Shown piece by piece: positions 16,775 to 25,826 of a DNA stretch of 64,000 bases; the first letter of the stretch is position 1, and every line of letters begins with the position of its first letter. Below the pieces are notes generated by a model. That model was not told where the DNA came from, made no database searches, and worked only from the letters and a program-made list of their open reading frames with translations. A program made the translations under genes and the position numbers. Origin of the DNA: Chloroflexota bacterium (GTDB taxonomy: Bacteria > Chloroflexota > UBA6077 > FW602-bin22 > CADDYW01); assembly GCA_021324795.1 (NCBI GenBank), contig JAJPIK010000087.1:48718-112717 (forward strand), read 5' to 3'.

Positions 16775-17620
16775 ATGACTGAACCATTTATCTTCGACGC
16801 CCACGTCCACGTTTGGGCGGACGACCGCAAAGCTTATCCTCAGGTGCCTGGACTCGAGCGACCGGAATCACACCGGGGCAGCGCGGATTGGCTGGTCGAG
16901 CTGATGGACGCGAGTGACGTATCCGGAGCGCTGCTCGTCCAAACGCCGTGGTACGGCGAGGATAATCGTTACTTCGTCGACGTGATGAAGCGTTTTCCCG
17001 GTCGTTTCGCGGCGCTCGGCTACCTGCCCGATCCGCTCGCGCCGGATGCGCCGGAAAAGCTCGCGCGCCAGTACCACCTCGACGGATTTCGTGGCGTCCG
17101 CATTCATCTGGTTCAGCCCAAGATCGTCGAAGGCGTGGCGGGCGGAAAAGCCGACCCGCTGGTCCGGCGAGCGGGCGAGCTTGGCGTGCCGGTCCAGTTT
17201 CTGAACCGGGTGCCGGAGCAGCATCAGATCATTCTCGATCTCGCCCGCCGCTTCCCGAACGTGAACTTTATCAACGACCATCTCGGCCACCCCCGCCTTG
17301 GCGAAGGCTATCCCTATACTGCCTCGGCGACGTTCTTCGCCTGCGGTCAGCTGCCCAATGTCTATGCCAAGGTCTCGCTGCATCACCAGTTCTCCCAGAT
17401 CGGCTATCCCTGGACCGACATCGAAGACTTTCAGAAGCTCACCCTGGAAGCCTATGGCGCCCACAAGCTCATGTGGGGCAGCAACTTTCCGATGGCAATG
17501 CCAGAGCCGACCTACCAGCAGCGCCTCGACGTTGCCTTGACCGGTCTCCCTTTTCTAAGTGACGACGAGCGCGCTTTGATCCTGGGCAAGACGGCGCGCT
17601 CGTTGTGGGAAGTGAGATGA
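16775..17620 (+). CDS. Metal-dependent amidohydrolase (Amidohydro_2 family)
   Basis: TIM-barrel hydrolase, 281 aa. The metal motif HxH is at H10/H12 (DAHVHVW), a barrel His lies in NDHLGHP (near 170), and the last strand reads MWGSNFP. Relatives include 2-pyrone-4,6-dicarboxylate lactonase and L-fuconolactonase. Asn instead of Asp at the SxFP position occurs in some members. It ends the dehydrogenase, hydratase, hydrolase group, six bases after the previous stop. A lactonase or decarboxylase role for a sugar-acid or aromatic intermediate is plausible but not established. Confidence 0.85.
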   Translation: MTEPFIFDAHVHVWADDRKAYPQVPGLERPESHRGSADWLVELMDASDVSGALLVQTPWYGEDNRYFVDVMKRFPGRFAALGYLPDPLAPDAPEKLARQYHLDGFRGVRIHLVQPKIVEGVAGGKADPLVRRAGELGVPVQFLNRVPEQHQIILDLARRFPNVNFINDHLGHPRLGEGYPYTASATFFACGQLPNVYAKVSLHHQFSQIGYPWTDIEDFQKLTLEAYGAHKLMWGSNFPMAMPEPTYQQRLDVALTGLPFLSDDERALILGKTARSLWEVR

Positions 17621-17763
17621 GGGAGCGATATTTTCCAATTCGATGACCATCAGTATCTCTACATCTCTATCCGGTATTTCAGTTCAGCAACTCGCCGCGA
17701 GAGGGCGACCACGATGAACAGGAAAACCGAGCAAACGACTACTTCGATTACAAGTGCCTCATC

Positions 17764-19758
17764 TTACTCATGAACAAGGCTCTCGAAGGACTCATCCGAC
17801 CGAGATGGATCGTACCAGTCTGATAGGTTATTCTTGTCAACGACAATGAGGCCCATATCCCACCACTTCGGCACCGCCTCGCCTTGGAGAACCCGCTTGG
17901 CGACCCGCACGCACTCGGCGCCGATCCAAGTCGGAATGAGCACGGTCTTCCCTTCGCCGGTCTCGGCCAGGTATTTCAGCACGCGGTTGTAGATTCCACA
18001 GAGTCCAAGCTTCAAGTTGTCGGCGCGTCCAACTTCCTGGGCGGCCTCCAGCGCGCCCATGGCCATCAGTCCGGTGTGGGCGAGCACGCCGTCGATCCGG
18101 GGAAAGAGCAAGAGCCAATCGTGCATGATCTGCTTGGCGCGCTCTTTCGACCAGCCAGCCACGCTCGCCGAGGCGAGAACGGTGATCTCCCGATGCTGGC
18201 GCAACACGAGCGCCATCCCCCGCCCACGGTCTTCGACGACTGGCCAACCCGCCGGTCCTTCCAGCACGACAATATTCCCGGGGCCCATCCGGGCGATCAA
18301 GTCCTCGGCAACAATCTTACCAACCATTACCTCGTCCGGGCCAACTTTGCATACGTATCGATCGGTCGGAACCGCGCTGGCCAGCATGATGACCGGTATA
18401 CCCGCCGCGGCCGCTTCGTCGACGGGCGCTACCAGGGCCGATCCCGCGCCAGGATCGACGATCAGGGCGTCAATGCCGGCGCGCACCAGCTCCCGGATTT
18501 GGTGCACTTGCTGATCTACCTGGGAGCCCGCGTCGCGAACGAGCAACTCGGCGATCTCCGGATCACGTTTCCCGGCGAGCTGAAGCTGCTCGTGCATACT
18601 CACCCGCCAAGGGTTGTCGATGCTGATCAGCGATACACCAATCCGAAAGGGACCAGGTTGGACGGGCCGTATGGCGACCGTCGGCTCGGACACCCCGACT
18701 AGCGTCCCCCCGTTGTGCTTGGCTTCGACGCCGTCGGCGACACTCGACGCCCGCACTGTCAGGTGGGTTGGCAACACCACCTTGTGCTCCGAGAAACGAC
18801 CATCGCGCAAGTACGCCAGCGCGAGCTGGGCTGCCACCTCGCCCATCTGCCGCGATGGCAGGCGAACGCTGGTCAGTGAAGGGGAAAGGTGGGCCGCGAA
18901 TTCGAGATCTTCGAAGCCAATCACCGCGAGATCTTCCGGCACTCGGCGCGGCGCGGTGCGCGCGGCCTCGATCGCTCCCAGGGCAAGCCGATCATTCACC
19001 GCGACGATCGCCGTCGGCGGCGAAACCGCCTGGAGTAGTCGACTCACGGCTTCGTAGCCACCGACAATCGAGTTCTCTGTTTCGACAATCATTCGCTGCG
19101 CGGCCTCGATGCCCCAGAGCGCCATGGCCCGGTTGTAGCCAAGGCGACGCTCGTCGAGATCCGCCGTTCCCTGCGCCACGGTCAGCAGGGCAATCGAGCG
19201 GTGTCCCTGGCGAAGTAGATGCTGGGTTGCCTCGAGCGCCCCCTGCTGCTGGTCGGAGATCACGCACGCCACCCGTTCACCACTCACCACCTGATCGAGG
19301 AAAACCGTCGGCCAGCCAGCCTGTTGGATTGCTTCGACCCAGCCGCGACTCTCTGGCTTGGGCACAAAGATCGCGGCAATCAGCACGCCCGGATTCCCGC
19401 GTTCCAGGGCGGCGAGATCGGCTTCGTCGGGTGCTGGGTGATGACTGAGATAAAGCTGGGGCGGCGAGTCCGCCGACGCACCGAGAAGATGACTGGTCAT
19501 GCCGGCAAAAAGCTGCGCCTGATGCTCCCCCGAGGGAAAACCCGCGTCCGTCGTCACGAAGAACAGACCGAGCGTCGTCGACCGCTGGGCGCGCAAAGCG
19601 ACGGCCGGCGCACTGCGGACGTAGCCGAGGCGCCGGGCGACCTCTAGCACCCGTAGCCGCGTTTCCTCGGATGCTCCCGCCCGATTGTTCAAGACGTTCG
19701 AGACGGTCTGAATCGAGACGCCCGCCGCGGCGGCGACGTCTCGGATGTTTACCGGCAT
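17764..19758 (-). CDS. LacI-family regulator fused to a second periplasmic-binding-type domain
   Basis: Protein of 664 aa, about twice the normal LacI length. Residues 1-47 form a LacI helix-turn-helix (VNIRDVAAAAGVSIQTVSNV). Residues 60-335 form a standard LacI sensor, ending VRLPSRQMGEVA then VVLPTHLTVRASS where LacI proteins normally stop. After a linker (336-370), residues 371-640 form a second domain resembling ribose/rhamnose-binding proteins (FRIGVSLISIDNPW, LVRDAGSQVDQQVHQI, IDALIVDPGAGS). No signal peptide precedes it, so it is an intracellular sensor. ATG 19758 has GGAGAGAAG upstream. The gene is divergent from the locus B operon (19970-29166) and probably regulates it. Two ligands, or dimer-type signalling, are possible. 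Confidence 0.88.
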   Translation of the reverse strand: MPVNIRDVAAAAGVSIQTVSNVLNNRAGASEETRLRVLEVARRLGYVRSAPAVALRAQRSTTLGLFFVTTDAGFPSGEHQAQLFAGMTSHLLGASADSPPQLYLSHHPAPDEADLAALERGNPGVLIAAIFVPKPESRGWVEAIQQAGWPTVFLDQVVSGERVACVISDQQQGALEATQHLLRQGHRSIALLTVAQGTADLDERRLGYNRAMALWGIEAAQRMIVETENSIVGGYEAVSRLLQAVSPPTAIVAVNDRLALGAIEAARTAPRRVPEDLAVIGFEDLEFAAHLSPSLTSVRLPSRQMGEVAAQLALAYLRDGRFSEHKVVLPTHLTVRASSVADGVEAKHNGGTLVGVSEPTVAIRPVQPGPFRIGVSLISIDNPWRVSMHEQLQLAGKRDPEIAELLVRDAGSQVDQQVHQIRELVRAGIDALIVDPGAGSALVAPVDEAAAAGIPVIMLASAVPTDRYVCKVGPDEVMVGKIVAEDLIARMGPGNIVVLEGPAGWPVVEDRGRGMALVLRQHREITVLASASVAGWSKERAKQIMHDWLLLFPRIDGVLAHTGLMAMGALEAAQEVGRADNLKLGLCGIYNRVLKYLAETGEGKTVLIPTWIGAECVRVAKRVLQGEAVPKWWDMGLIVVDKNNLSDWYDPSRSDESFESLVHE

Positions 19759-19842
19759 CTTGCTTCTCTCCATTAGCCATACTCTACGTGACAGCGCTGC
19801 ATTTGTCGAGAAAATCTCGCGTGATTCGATGCCCGCGACCTA

Positions 19843-19872
19843 TTGACAAAGGCAAAGCTGATTGAATATACT
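19843..19872 (+). promoter_or_regulatory. Promoter of the locus B operon
   Basis: TTGACA (19843-19848) and TATACT (19867-19872) are separated by 18 bases, about 100 bases before the binding-protein start at 19970. Both boxes are close to consensus. Confidence 0.6.
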
Positions 19873-19884
19873 ACAACAGCGCCC

Positions 19885-19906
19885 TTGAATCGATGTGGTG
19901 ATTCAA
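19885..19906. promoter_or_regulatory. Candidate operator for the double-sensor LacI regulator
   Basis: Arms TTGAATC and GATTCAA form a perfect 7-bp inverted repeat with an 8-nt centre, starting 13 bases after the -10 box, a typical repressor position. The left part contains AATCGAT, also the core of the operator-like site at 10766-10773. Assignment to this regulator is inferred. Confidence 0.5.
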
Positions 19907-19969
19907 CAGATCGTTCAAGGTGTCAGCGGCGGCCGGTGCGACAACCATCCAGCGCAGGAGGGAGAAGCC

Positions 19970-21466
19970 ATGCGCACAGACCCGTCCCCCCAGCGACTGA
20001 CCCGACGATCGTTTTTACTGACGGAAGCTCGTATCGCCCTTGCCTCCAGCCTCGTCGTCCTCCTCTCCGGATGCACACCGCCCGCCACCGCTCCCATCAA
20101 AACCGCATCAGCGCGGAGTTCGGCCACGACCACGGGACCGTCGCCCATTCCCGTGGCCCTATCAGTTGGTAACCAAAGCAGTACCCAGCAGGTCACATGG
20201 CTCGTCCCATCGGACCCGCTCATCGATAAGTACGCCAAGGACGCGATCGCCCCGGCCTTCCAGAAAAGGTATCCGGATACCCCGGTCCAAGTGATCACGC
20301 CGGGCAGTAACGCCTACCCGGAAAAGCTACTAACCATGGTTGCTGGCGGGAAAGCGCCCGAGGTATTCACCACCTGGGGCGGCGCAAGCTTCTTCCTCCT
20401 GTTCAATCAGAAGCTTCTCGCCGACCTGACCCCGCACTTTCAACGGATGAAGCTTGATCCGGCGTTCATTCTGGACGTCTTGCGCGATGAGTACACCGTT
20501 GACGGCCAACTCTACGGCGTTCCCTGGAACAGCAATCCGAACTTCCTGGTCTACAACAAAACCCTGCTCGAAAAGTCGGGCGTCCCCCTGCCGCCGACGG
20601 ATTGGAACGATAAAAGCTGGACCATCGACAAGCTTCTCGAAACGGCGACGTCCCTGACGCACAATACCGGTAACCCCTCGACCGCGGTCTGGGGCCTCAC
20701 CATGAACGCGGGCGCTTGCGGTTCGCTCGCCTGGCTCTGGGGCGCCGATCCCTTCAACGACCAGGGCGGCCCCAATGACTCCCCCGTCTACCAGGGCAAA
20801 CCGCTCACCGTGGTCTATCCGACTCGCCCGGAGGTCGTCACCGCGATGACCTGGCTGGCGGACCTCACCACCAAACACCACGTCTCGCCGACACCGACCG
20901 ACGCCCAGGCGCTGTCCTCCTACGGCAACCCCATTTTTAGCGGCCACATCGCCATCGCGCAGGAGGCCGCCGGCTGGCTCGAGCGGCAAGCGGCGGTCGT
21001 CCAGCCGAACTTCGAATTGGCGATCGCACCGTTCCCCTATGGGCCGGCCGGCGTCAACACCGACCAGCGTCAGGATGCGGCGTGGTACCTCGGTCAGAAG
21101 AGCAAGCATCCAGAAGCAGGCTTTAATCTGATTGTTTACGCCTCGCAAGGCGAGGGAGCGGATAAGCTGATCGATATTGCCAAGGACGACCCGCCAATCA
21201 AAGGCGATTACTTCAGCAGGTGGGCTGCGAACGTCCTGAAGATCAAAGGTTTCGCGATGACGACCGAACAATTCACTGCGGTCTTCAACGGCGGGATCAA
21301 CGCCGGCTTTCCGTCGCCGGCCGGACGCATCGACAACGCGCCGCAGTATTCCGATGCCTTCGATCAGCTCATGGCGCCGGTCTGGCAGGGGAAAAGCACG
21401 GCACGGGAAGGGCTTGAACAGGTCAAAGCCAAGTGGGAGGCGATCCTCAAAGGGGTAAGGCAATAG
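19970..21466 (+). CDS. Sugar-binding lipoprotein 1, locus B
   Basis: Extracellular solute-binding protein (family 1), 498 aa. Twin Arg (R12-R13 in LTRRSFLL), a hydrophobic core and the lipobox LLSGC give a lipidated Cys at 35, followed by a Ser/Thr/Pro linker and the binding domain from about 75. ATG 19970 follows GGAGGGAGAAGCC; longer in-frame starts lack this site. It is a close paralogue of the binding protein at 25827-27353 over the whole mature domain, sharing long identical stretches such as SPTPTDAQALSSYGNPIFSG. It heads an operon of catabolic genes and is the first of two binding proteins for one permease pair. Ligand unknown. Confidence 0.9.
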   Translation: MRTDPSPQRLTRRSFLLTEARIALASSLVVLLSGCTPPATAPIKTASARSSATTTGPSPIPVALSVGNQSSTQQVTWLVPSDPLIDKYAKDAIAPAFQKRYPDTPVQVITPGSNAYPEKLLTMVAGGKAPEVFTTWGGASFFLLFNQKLLADLTPHFQRMKLDPAFILDVLRDEYTVDGQLYGVPWNSNPNFLVYNKTLLEKSGVPLPPTDWNDKSWTIDKLLETATSLTHNTGNPSTAVWGLTMNAGACGSLAWLWGADPFNDQGGPNDSPVYQGKPLTVVYPTRPEVVTAMTWLADLTTKHHVSPTPTDAQALSSYGNPIFSGHIAIAQEAAGWLERQAAVVQPNFELAIAPFPYGPAGVNTDQRQDAAWYLGQKSKHPEAGFNLIVYASQGEGADKLIDIAKDDPPIKGDYFSRWAANVLKIKGFAMTTEQFTAVFNGGINAGFPSPAGRIDNAPQYSDAFDQLMAPVWQGKSTAREGLEQVKAKWEAILKGVRQ

Positions 21467-21542
21467 GCGACATCGCCAAGCCCCAGGCGCATTGGACCCA
21501 AGCGAAGATTTACCCGAATGCTACCCGAGGAGATGGAAGCCC

Positions 21543-23036
21543 ATGGCCCCAACTGGCGCCAGCCCCGAGCACGGTCGTCGACCGAACATCGTCTTGATCA
21601 TGACCGACCAGCAGCGTTGGGATGCCTTGGGCAGCGTCGGGGTCTTGCCGGTTCAGACTCCGACCTGCGACTGGCTGGCTAGCGACGGCATGCGATTCCC
21701 GCAAACGTTCTGTAACAGCCCGATCTGCGTGCCCTCGCGGATGAGCTTCTTTTCTGGCCGCTATCCCCACCAGCACGGCTGTCTGAACAACGGCAGCTCC
21801 CTCTGGCCGGAAGCGCCGACGTTTGTCCGCGAGCTCCGCAACGTCGGCTATCATACTGCGAACGTAGGCAAGCTCCACTACACCTGGCAGCACGATCTGG
21901 AGATCCTGGTGTGCGAGCCGCTCCTCCGGCGGCTGGGCTTTAGCGAGCCTTTCGAGACGACCGGCAAGATGAGCCAGGGAAACCTGCGGGCCAGCGCCTA
22001 TTCCGAGCACCTCCGACAGAAGGGCTTGCTCGAAGCCTTCCATCGCGATCTGCTGCAGCGGGTGGCGGCAGGACCACTCGGCTGGTACGACCTGCGTCCC
22101 TCGATGTTCGACGAGAATGACCACATTGACAGTTGGGTGCTCAACCACGCGGCCGACTGGATCCGGCGCAATGAACGTGAGCCGTTCTTCTTGTGGGTGG
22201 GCCCGGAGGGACCCCACGATCCGTTCGATCCCCCCGAGCCGTACGCCTCGCTCTACCGGCCGGAGGACATGCCCCTCGGCCCGCTCGACTATTCCTATCC
22301 GGTCGCCTCCGATGGCAGCAAAGTGGGCCTGCCCGAGGCGACGCCTCGCCAGATCCAGGAAATGCGGACGCAATACCTCGGCAATGTCACCCAAATCGAC
22401 GCCGGCGTTGGTCGGATCGTCGACGCTCTCGCGTCGCGTGGTCAGCTTGCTGCTACCTGGATCATCTTCTGTAGCGATCATGGGGAGATGCTTGGCGACC
22501 ATCGTCGGGTGTTCAAGAGCGAGTTCTTCCAGCCGTCAATCCAGGTGCCATTGATCATCCGCCCACCGACGAGCATTCCCGCTCGGCGCGGCATCGTCGC
22601 CAACGCGATGGTCGATCTGCTCGACGTTTCCGCGACCCTCCTCGATCTTGCTGGAACGAGCCTGGTCGGTCACCGCGGACGCAGTTTGAAGGCGAAGGTT
22701 CTCGGCGGCGAGGATCCGGATCGCCATCGTGACGCCGTCTTCAGCCAGATCAACGACCGCGTGATGCTCTGCACCGAGGAATGGAAGCTCGTGGTTGTCG
22801 GCGAAGAGCTGCGATCGCAATACCTCTGGAATCGTCAAGACGATCTCCGAGAGGAGCGCAATCTGGTCACGGAGCCGGGCATGCAATCCATTCTGGAGAC
22901 GATGCGCGAGCAGCTCCGGGCGTTTCGGGAAGCTACCCCGATTGACTTGCCCGAGCCCTGGCGGCACTCGGCCCCTTACCGCGCCTGGGGACGTAATCCC
23001 TTGCGCGAGTACGATTGGCTATCGGAAAGCTCCTAA
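21543..23036 (+). CDS. Sulfatase (formylglycine-dependent, cytoplasmic)
   Basis: Alkaline-phosphatase-superfamily sulfatase, 497 aa. N-terminal metal motif MTDQQRWD (20-27); the modification motif C62-V-P-S-R66 is canonical CxPxR, so C62 should become formylglycine. A second metal segment reads FCSDHGEMLGDH (about 313-324). No signal peptide precedes PNIVLIM, so it should act inside the cell on an imported sulfated compound. ATG 21543 is chosen over the listed longer leader because GGAG and GGAAG lie just upstream and MAPTG runs directly into the family domain. It follows binding protein 1 by 76 bases and precedes a sugar isomerase, which suggests a sulfated sugar. Confidence 0.85.
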   Translation: MAPTGASPEHGRRPNIVLIMTDQQRWDALGSVGVLPVQTPTCDWLASDGMRFPQTFCNSPICVPSRMSFFSGRYPHQHGCLNNGSSLWPEAPTFVRELRNVGYHTANVGKLHYTWQHDLEILVCEPLLRRLGFSEPFETTGKMSQGNLRASAYSEHLRQKGLLEAFHRDLLQRVAAGPLGWYDLRPSMFDENDHIDSWVLNHAADWIRRNEREPFFLWVGPEGPHDPFDPPEPYASLYRPEDMPLGPLDYSYPVASDGSKVGLPEATPRQIQEMRTQYLGNVTQIDAGVGRIVDALASRGQLAATWIIFCSDHGEMLGDHRRVFKSEFFQPSIQVPLIIRPPTSIPARRGIVANAMVDLLDVSATLLDLAGTSLVGHRGRSLKAKVLGGEDPDRHRDAVFSQINDRVMLCTEEWKLVVVGEELRSQYLWNRQDDLREERNLVTEPGMQSILETMREQLRAFREATPIDLPEPWRHSAPYRAWGRNPLREYDWLSESS

Positions 23037-23061
23037 ATCCAAAGGAGGCATACCCAACACC

Positions 23062-23916
23062 GTGAAACCAGGCTTGAACTTCGAATTCGTGCGCCATGCC
23101 GACCGATCGTTTGAAGACGCGGCGCGGAAGGCCCGCGACTTGGGTTACCGCTACGTCGAGCCATGCCTGATTCAAGGTCACTGCACCTTGAGCGAAGCCG
23201 GCTACTGCCACTGGCAAAGCATGGATAGTCGCGACCCCCGACGGATGAAAGACTTTCTCGACAACTTGGGGCTCGCGGTCTCCGGCGTCAGCGCCCATGC
23301 CCAACTGCTCCAGGGCTGGTCGGTCGAGCACCTGCACAAAGCGCTGCGCTTCGCGGCGCTCCTCGGCGCACCGATCGTCAACACTGCCGAGGGCAAGCGT
23401 CCGGCCTGGCTCAACCCGACCGACGCCTTTACTCTCCTAGAAATCCACCTCCGGGCGGTCTTACAAGTCGCCGAGGAGGTCGGTATCTACGTCGGCTTCG
23501 AGCCACACGGCGAGTTTAGCACGCGACCGGAGCAGGTGCTCGAGCTGTTGGAGCGGATTGACTCGCCGTGGCTGGCGATCAACTTCGATCCTGGCAATGC
23601 TTTCCTGGCCGGTCAGGGTCCGGCCGCCTACTTACGCCAGACCGTCCGGTACGTCCGTCATGTCCACGCGAAGGACATTAGCCGAGATCAGGCCGGGGTG
23701 CGGGGAACGGTCACCGGTACTCCGGTCGGGACGGCGGTTGGCGAAGGAGAGATTGGCTTCGACAGGATTCTGGAAATTCTGCACCAGAATCAATACACGG
23801 GTGTCCTCTCGGTAGAATGCGCGACCGAGGAGCAAGCCGCCCAAAGTCTCGCCTACCTCAACCGAGCGATCGCCCGCCTGGAATCCAACCGAGGAGAGCC
23901 TACCCATGTCCCCTGA
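23062..23916 (+). CDS. Sugar phosphate isomerase/epimerase-like TIM barrel protein
   Basis: Xylose-isomerase-like (AP_endonuc_2 fold) enzyme, 284 aa. Four metal-ligand segments are present: Glu in VGFEPHGEF, Asp in NFDPGN, His in HVHAKD and Glu in LSVECAT. The barrel is complete and no signal peptide is seen. Start GTG 23062 follows a strong AAAGGAGG, though the 13-base spacing is long; the reading frame is open further upstream inside the sulfatase gene, so the exact start is uncertain. Its end overlaps the next gene by 11 bases. It probably isomerises or epimerises an intermediate of the imported sugar. Confidence 0.8.
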   Translation: MKPGLNFEFVRHADRSFEDAARKARDLGYRYVEPCLIQGHCTLSEAGYCHWQSMDSRDPRRMKDFLDNLGLAVSGVSAHAQLLQGWSVEHLHKALRFAALLGAPIVNTAEGKRPAWLNPTDAFTLLEIHLRAVLQVAEEVGIYVGFEPHGEFSTRPEQVLELLERIDSPWLAINFDPGNAFLAGQGPAAYLRQTVRYVRHVHAKDISRDQAGVRGTVTGTPVGTAVGEGEIGFDRILEILHQNQYTGVLSVECATEEQAAQSLAYLNRAIARLESNRGEPTHVP

Positions 23917-24778
23917 GACTCGACGGCTCCGTCTCGTCGACGACCTTGGCTCCCAGCTCGACGTTCGTCTTGGCGATACCCTCCTTCTCTGTTATCAGTA
24001 TGGTCATGATCGCCAAATCCCTTTTATTCATCCCCTACACACCCGGTCCGGTCGGCTGATCTCGCTCGACCAGCCCTACGATCACCTCTGGCACCACGGA
24101 CTTTTCTTTAGCTGGCCGAACGTGAACGGCTTTAACTTCTGGGAAACCAGCAAAAAGTACGAAGGGAGACGAGGCCGGATCTTCCACGAGCGATTCCTGG
24201 ATCAGGGCGTTGGATCGGAGGAGGTGTCCTTCCGGAGCGCCAACCGTTGGGTCACCGAGACCGGCGTTCACCTGCTCGACGATACCCGATGCTTCCGGAT
24301 TCACGGCTGCACCGACCAAATCTGGCGGCTCGACTTCCAGATCGAGCTGGTTGGCAACGAGCAGCCCTTGACCTTTGGCTGTGTTCCACCCTACCATGGG
24401 CTTTCCTTTCGGCCGCAGCGGAGCCTGGACCGGGGAACGCTGCTCAATTCCGATGGCGGTACTGCCCAGGTGGGAACCCGGGGCGTCGCGGCGCGTTGGT
24501 GCGTCCTGGCCGGGCAGCTCGACGACCCGCCGGCCCCGGTCGGTTTGGCCATGCTCGACCATCCCAGCAACTTCCGTCATCCCTCTTCTTTCTTCACGAT
24601 GCTGATGCCAGATAAGCCGTTTTCCTTCTTGGCGGTCTCGCCCTGCTTCCACGAGCCGTACGCGGTGCCGGCCGGCACGCCACTCCGCCTGCGCTACCGG
24701 GTGCTGATCTTCGACGGCCCGGTGAATCCAGCGAGCATCGAATCCGAATGGCAGAGCTACGCCCGAGAGGAGGACTGA
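23906..24778 (+). CDS. DUF6807 (PmoA-like) family protein
   Basis: Protein of 290 aa matching the family often annotated as methane oxygenase PmoA-like or DUF6807, which is common in glycan-catabolic clusters. Family-type segments are IPFIHPLHTRSGRL and PYDHLWHHGLFFSW (about 38-72), where clustered His could bind a metal, and a later NFRHPSSFF. It has no relation to membrane methane monooxygenase, despite the family nickname. It overlaps the upstream isomerase gene by 11 bases and precedes the Gfo/Idh gene by 1 base, so it is translationally coupled. Biochemical activity is unknown. Confidence 0.7.
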   Translation: MSPETRRLRLVDDLGSQLDVRLGDTLLLCYQYGHDRQIPFIHPLHTRSGRLISLDQPYDHLWHHGLFFSWPNVNGFNFWETSKKYEGRRGRIFHERFLDQGVGSEEVSFRSANRWVTETGVHLLDDTRCFRIHGCTDQIWRLDFQIELVGNEQPLTFGCVPPYHGLSFRPQRSLDRGTLLNSDGGTAQVGTRGVAARWCVLAGQLDDPPAPVGLAMLDHPSNFRHPSSFFTMLMPDKPFSFLAVSPCFHEPYAVPAGTPLRLRYRVLIFDGPVNPASIESEWQSYAREED

Positions 24779-24779
24779 C

Positions 24780-25787
24780 GTGACATTGAGAGCGGGCATC
24801 ATCGGGGCCGGGGGACGAGCCCAAGTCCACTTGTCGGTGTTGAGTGGGCTGTCTGACTTGAAAATTGTGGGCATCGCCGACGTTGACCGGAGCCGGGCCG
24901 AGCGAGCAGTGGCCCAATTTGGCGGACGTCCGTACACGCGGGGCGATGAGCTGATGGATGCCGAAAAGCCAGATGTCGTCTTTCTAATTGTCCCGTACTT
25001 TCTGCACAAAGAGGTTGCTTGGCCGGCGATCGAGCGCAAAATTCCTTTCTTCATCGAAAAGCCACTTTCGAACAATCTCGCCGATGCCGTGGCGATCGCC
25101 GAGGCGGTTGAGCGGGCAGGATTGTTGACATCAGTCGGCTACCAGTGGCGCTACCGAGCAAGCGTCGATCAGGCACGGGAGATTCTCGGGAACGAGCCAA
25201 TTGGCATGATCGTCAGCGACTACATTCATGGTTGGCCGAACACCGAGTGGTCGAAGCAGGGGCGGCTGAGTGGCGGCCAGATCCTCGCGCAGATGACCCA
25301 CCTGCTCGACCTCGCTCGCTACTTCGCGGGCGACGTCGAAAGCGTCTACGCGCAGTGCACGGTCAAGACCCGCCTGGCTTTGGCCGAAACCGGCAACTGG
25401 GACAATTGGTCGGTGACCGTGCGCTTCAAGAACGGGACGTTGGGCAACTTTTGGTCGACCTACTCGCTCTTCCCGAAAGGCGCCCGGTTTGATGTCGTCG
25501 CCGACGAAAAACTGATCGGCATCACCGGCAAGGCAATGACCCTGACCCGGCGTGATGGCGAGCAAGAGTTCCCCGATCTATCCCGTCCCGAGATTCGCAT
25601 GCACCAGAGCTTCGTGGCGGCGATTCGCAACAACGATCCGTCGTGCCTCCGATCGACTGTCGCCGACGCGCTCTGGTCCGGCCTTCTCTCCTACGCCGCT
25701 GTCGAATCAGCCCGAACCGGCCAGCCGGTCTCGCCGGAGGCGCTACTCGCTCAAGAGCGACGGGCAGAGGTCAGAGGGCTGGCGTAA
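24780..25787 (+). CDS. Gfo/Idh/MocA-family oxidoreductase
   Basis: NAD(P)-dependent sugar oxidoreductase, 335 aa. The Rossmann motif GAGGRA lies at 9-14 and the family EKP motif at 93-95 (FFIEKPLS), which carries the catalytic Lys. The substrate domain runs from about 125 to the end. GTG 24780 has GAGAGGAGG eight to ten bases upstream. It lies between the DUF6807 gene and binding protein 2 (25827). Together with the isomerase and DUF6807 it forms a catabolic trio. The oxidised sugar or inositol is unknown. Confidence 0.88.
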   Translation: MTLRAGIIGAGGRAQVHLSVLSGLSDLKIVGIADVDRSRAERAVAQFGGRPYTRGDELMDAEKPDVVFLIVPYFLHKEVAWPAIERKIPFFIEKPLSNNLADAVAIAEAVERAGLLTSVGYQWRYRASVDQAREILGNEPIGMIVSDYIHGWPNTEWSKQGRLSGGQILAQMTHLLDLARYFAGDVESVYAQCTVKTRLALAETGNWDNWSVTVRFKNGTLGNFWSTYSLFPKGARFDVVADEKLIGITGKAMTLTRRDGEQEFPDLSRPEIRMHQSFVAAIRNNDPSCLRSTVADALWSGLLSYAAVESARTGQPVSPEALLAQERRAEVRGLA

Positions 25788-25826
25788 AACGACAGGTTTC
25801 TTGAGGATCAGATGGAGGTAAAAAAC

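Noticed and set aside
20330..21463. Minus-strand ORF of 377 codons opposite binding protein 1
   Set aside because: Shadow of a lipoprotein gene with signal peptide, lipobox and a close paralogue in the window.
23906..24778. Particulate methane monooxygenase PmoA
   Set aside because: The family nickname is PmoA, but the protein lacks membrane helices and is the DUF6807 type found in sugar loci.
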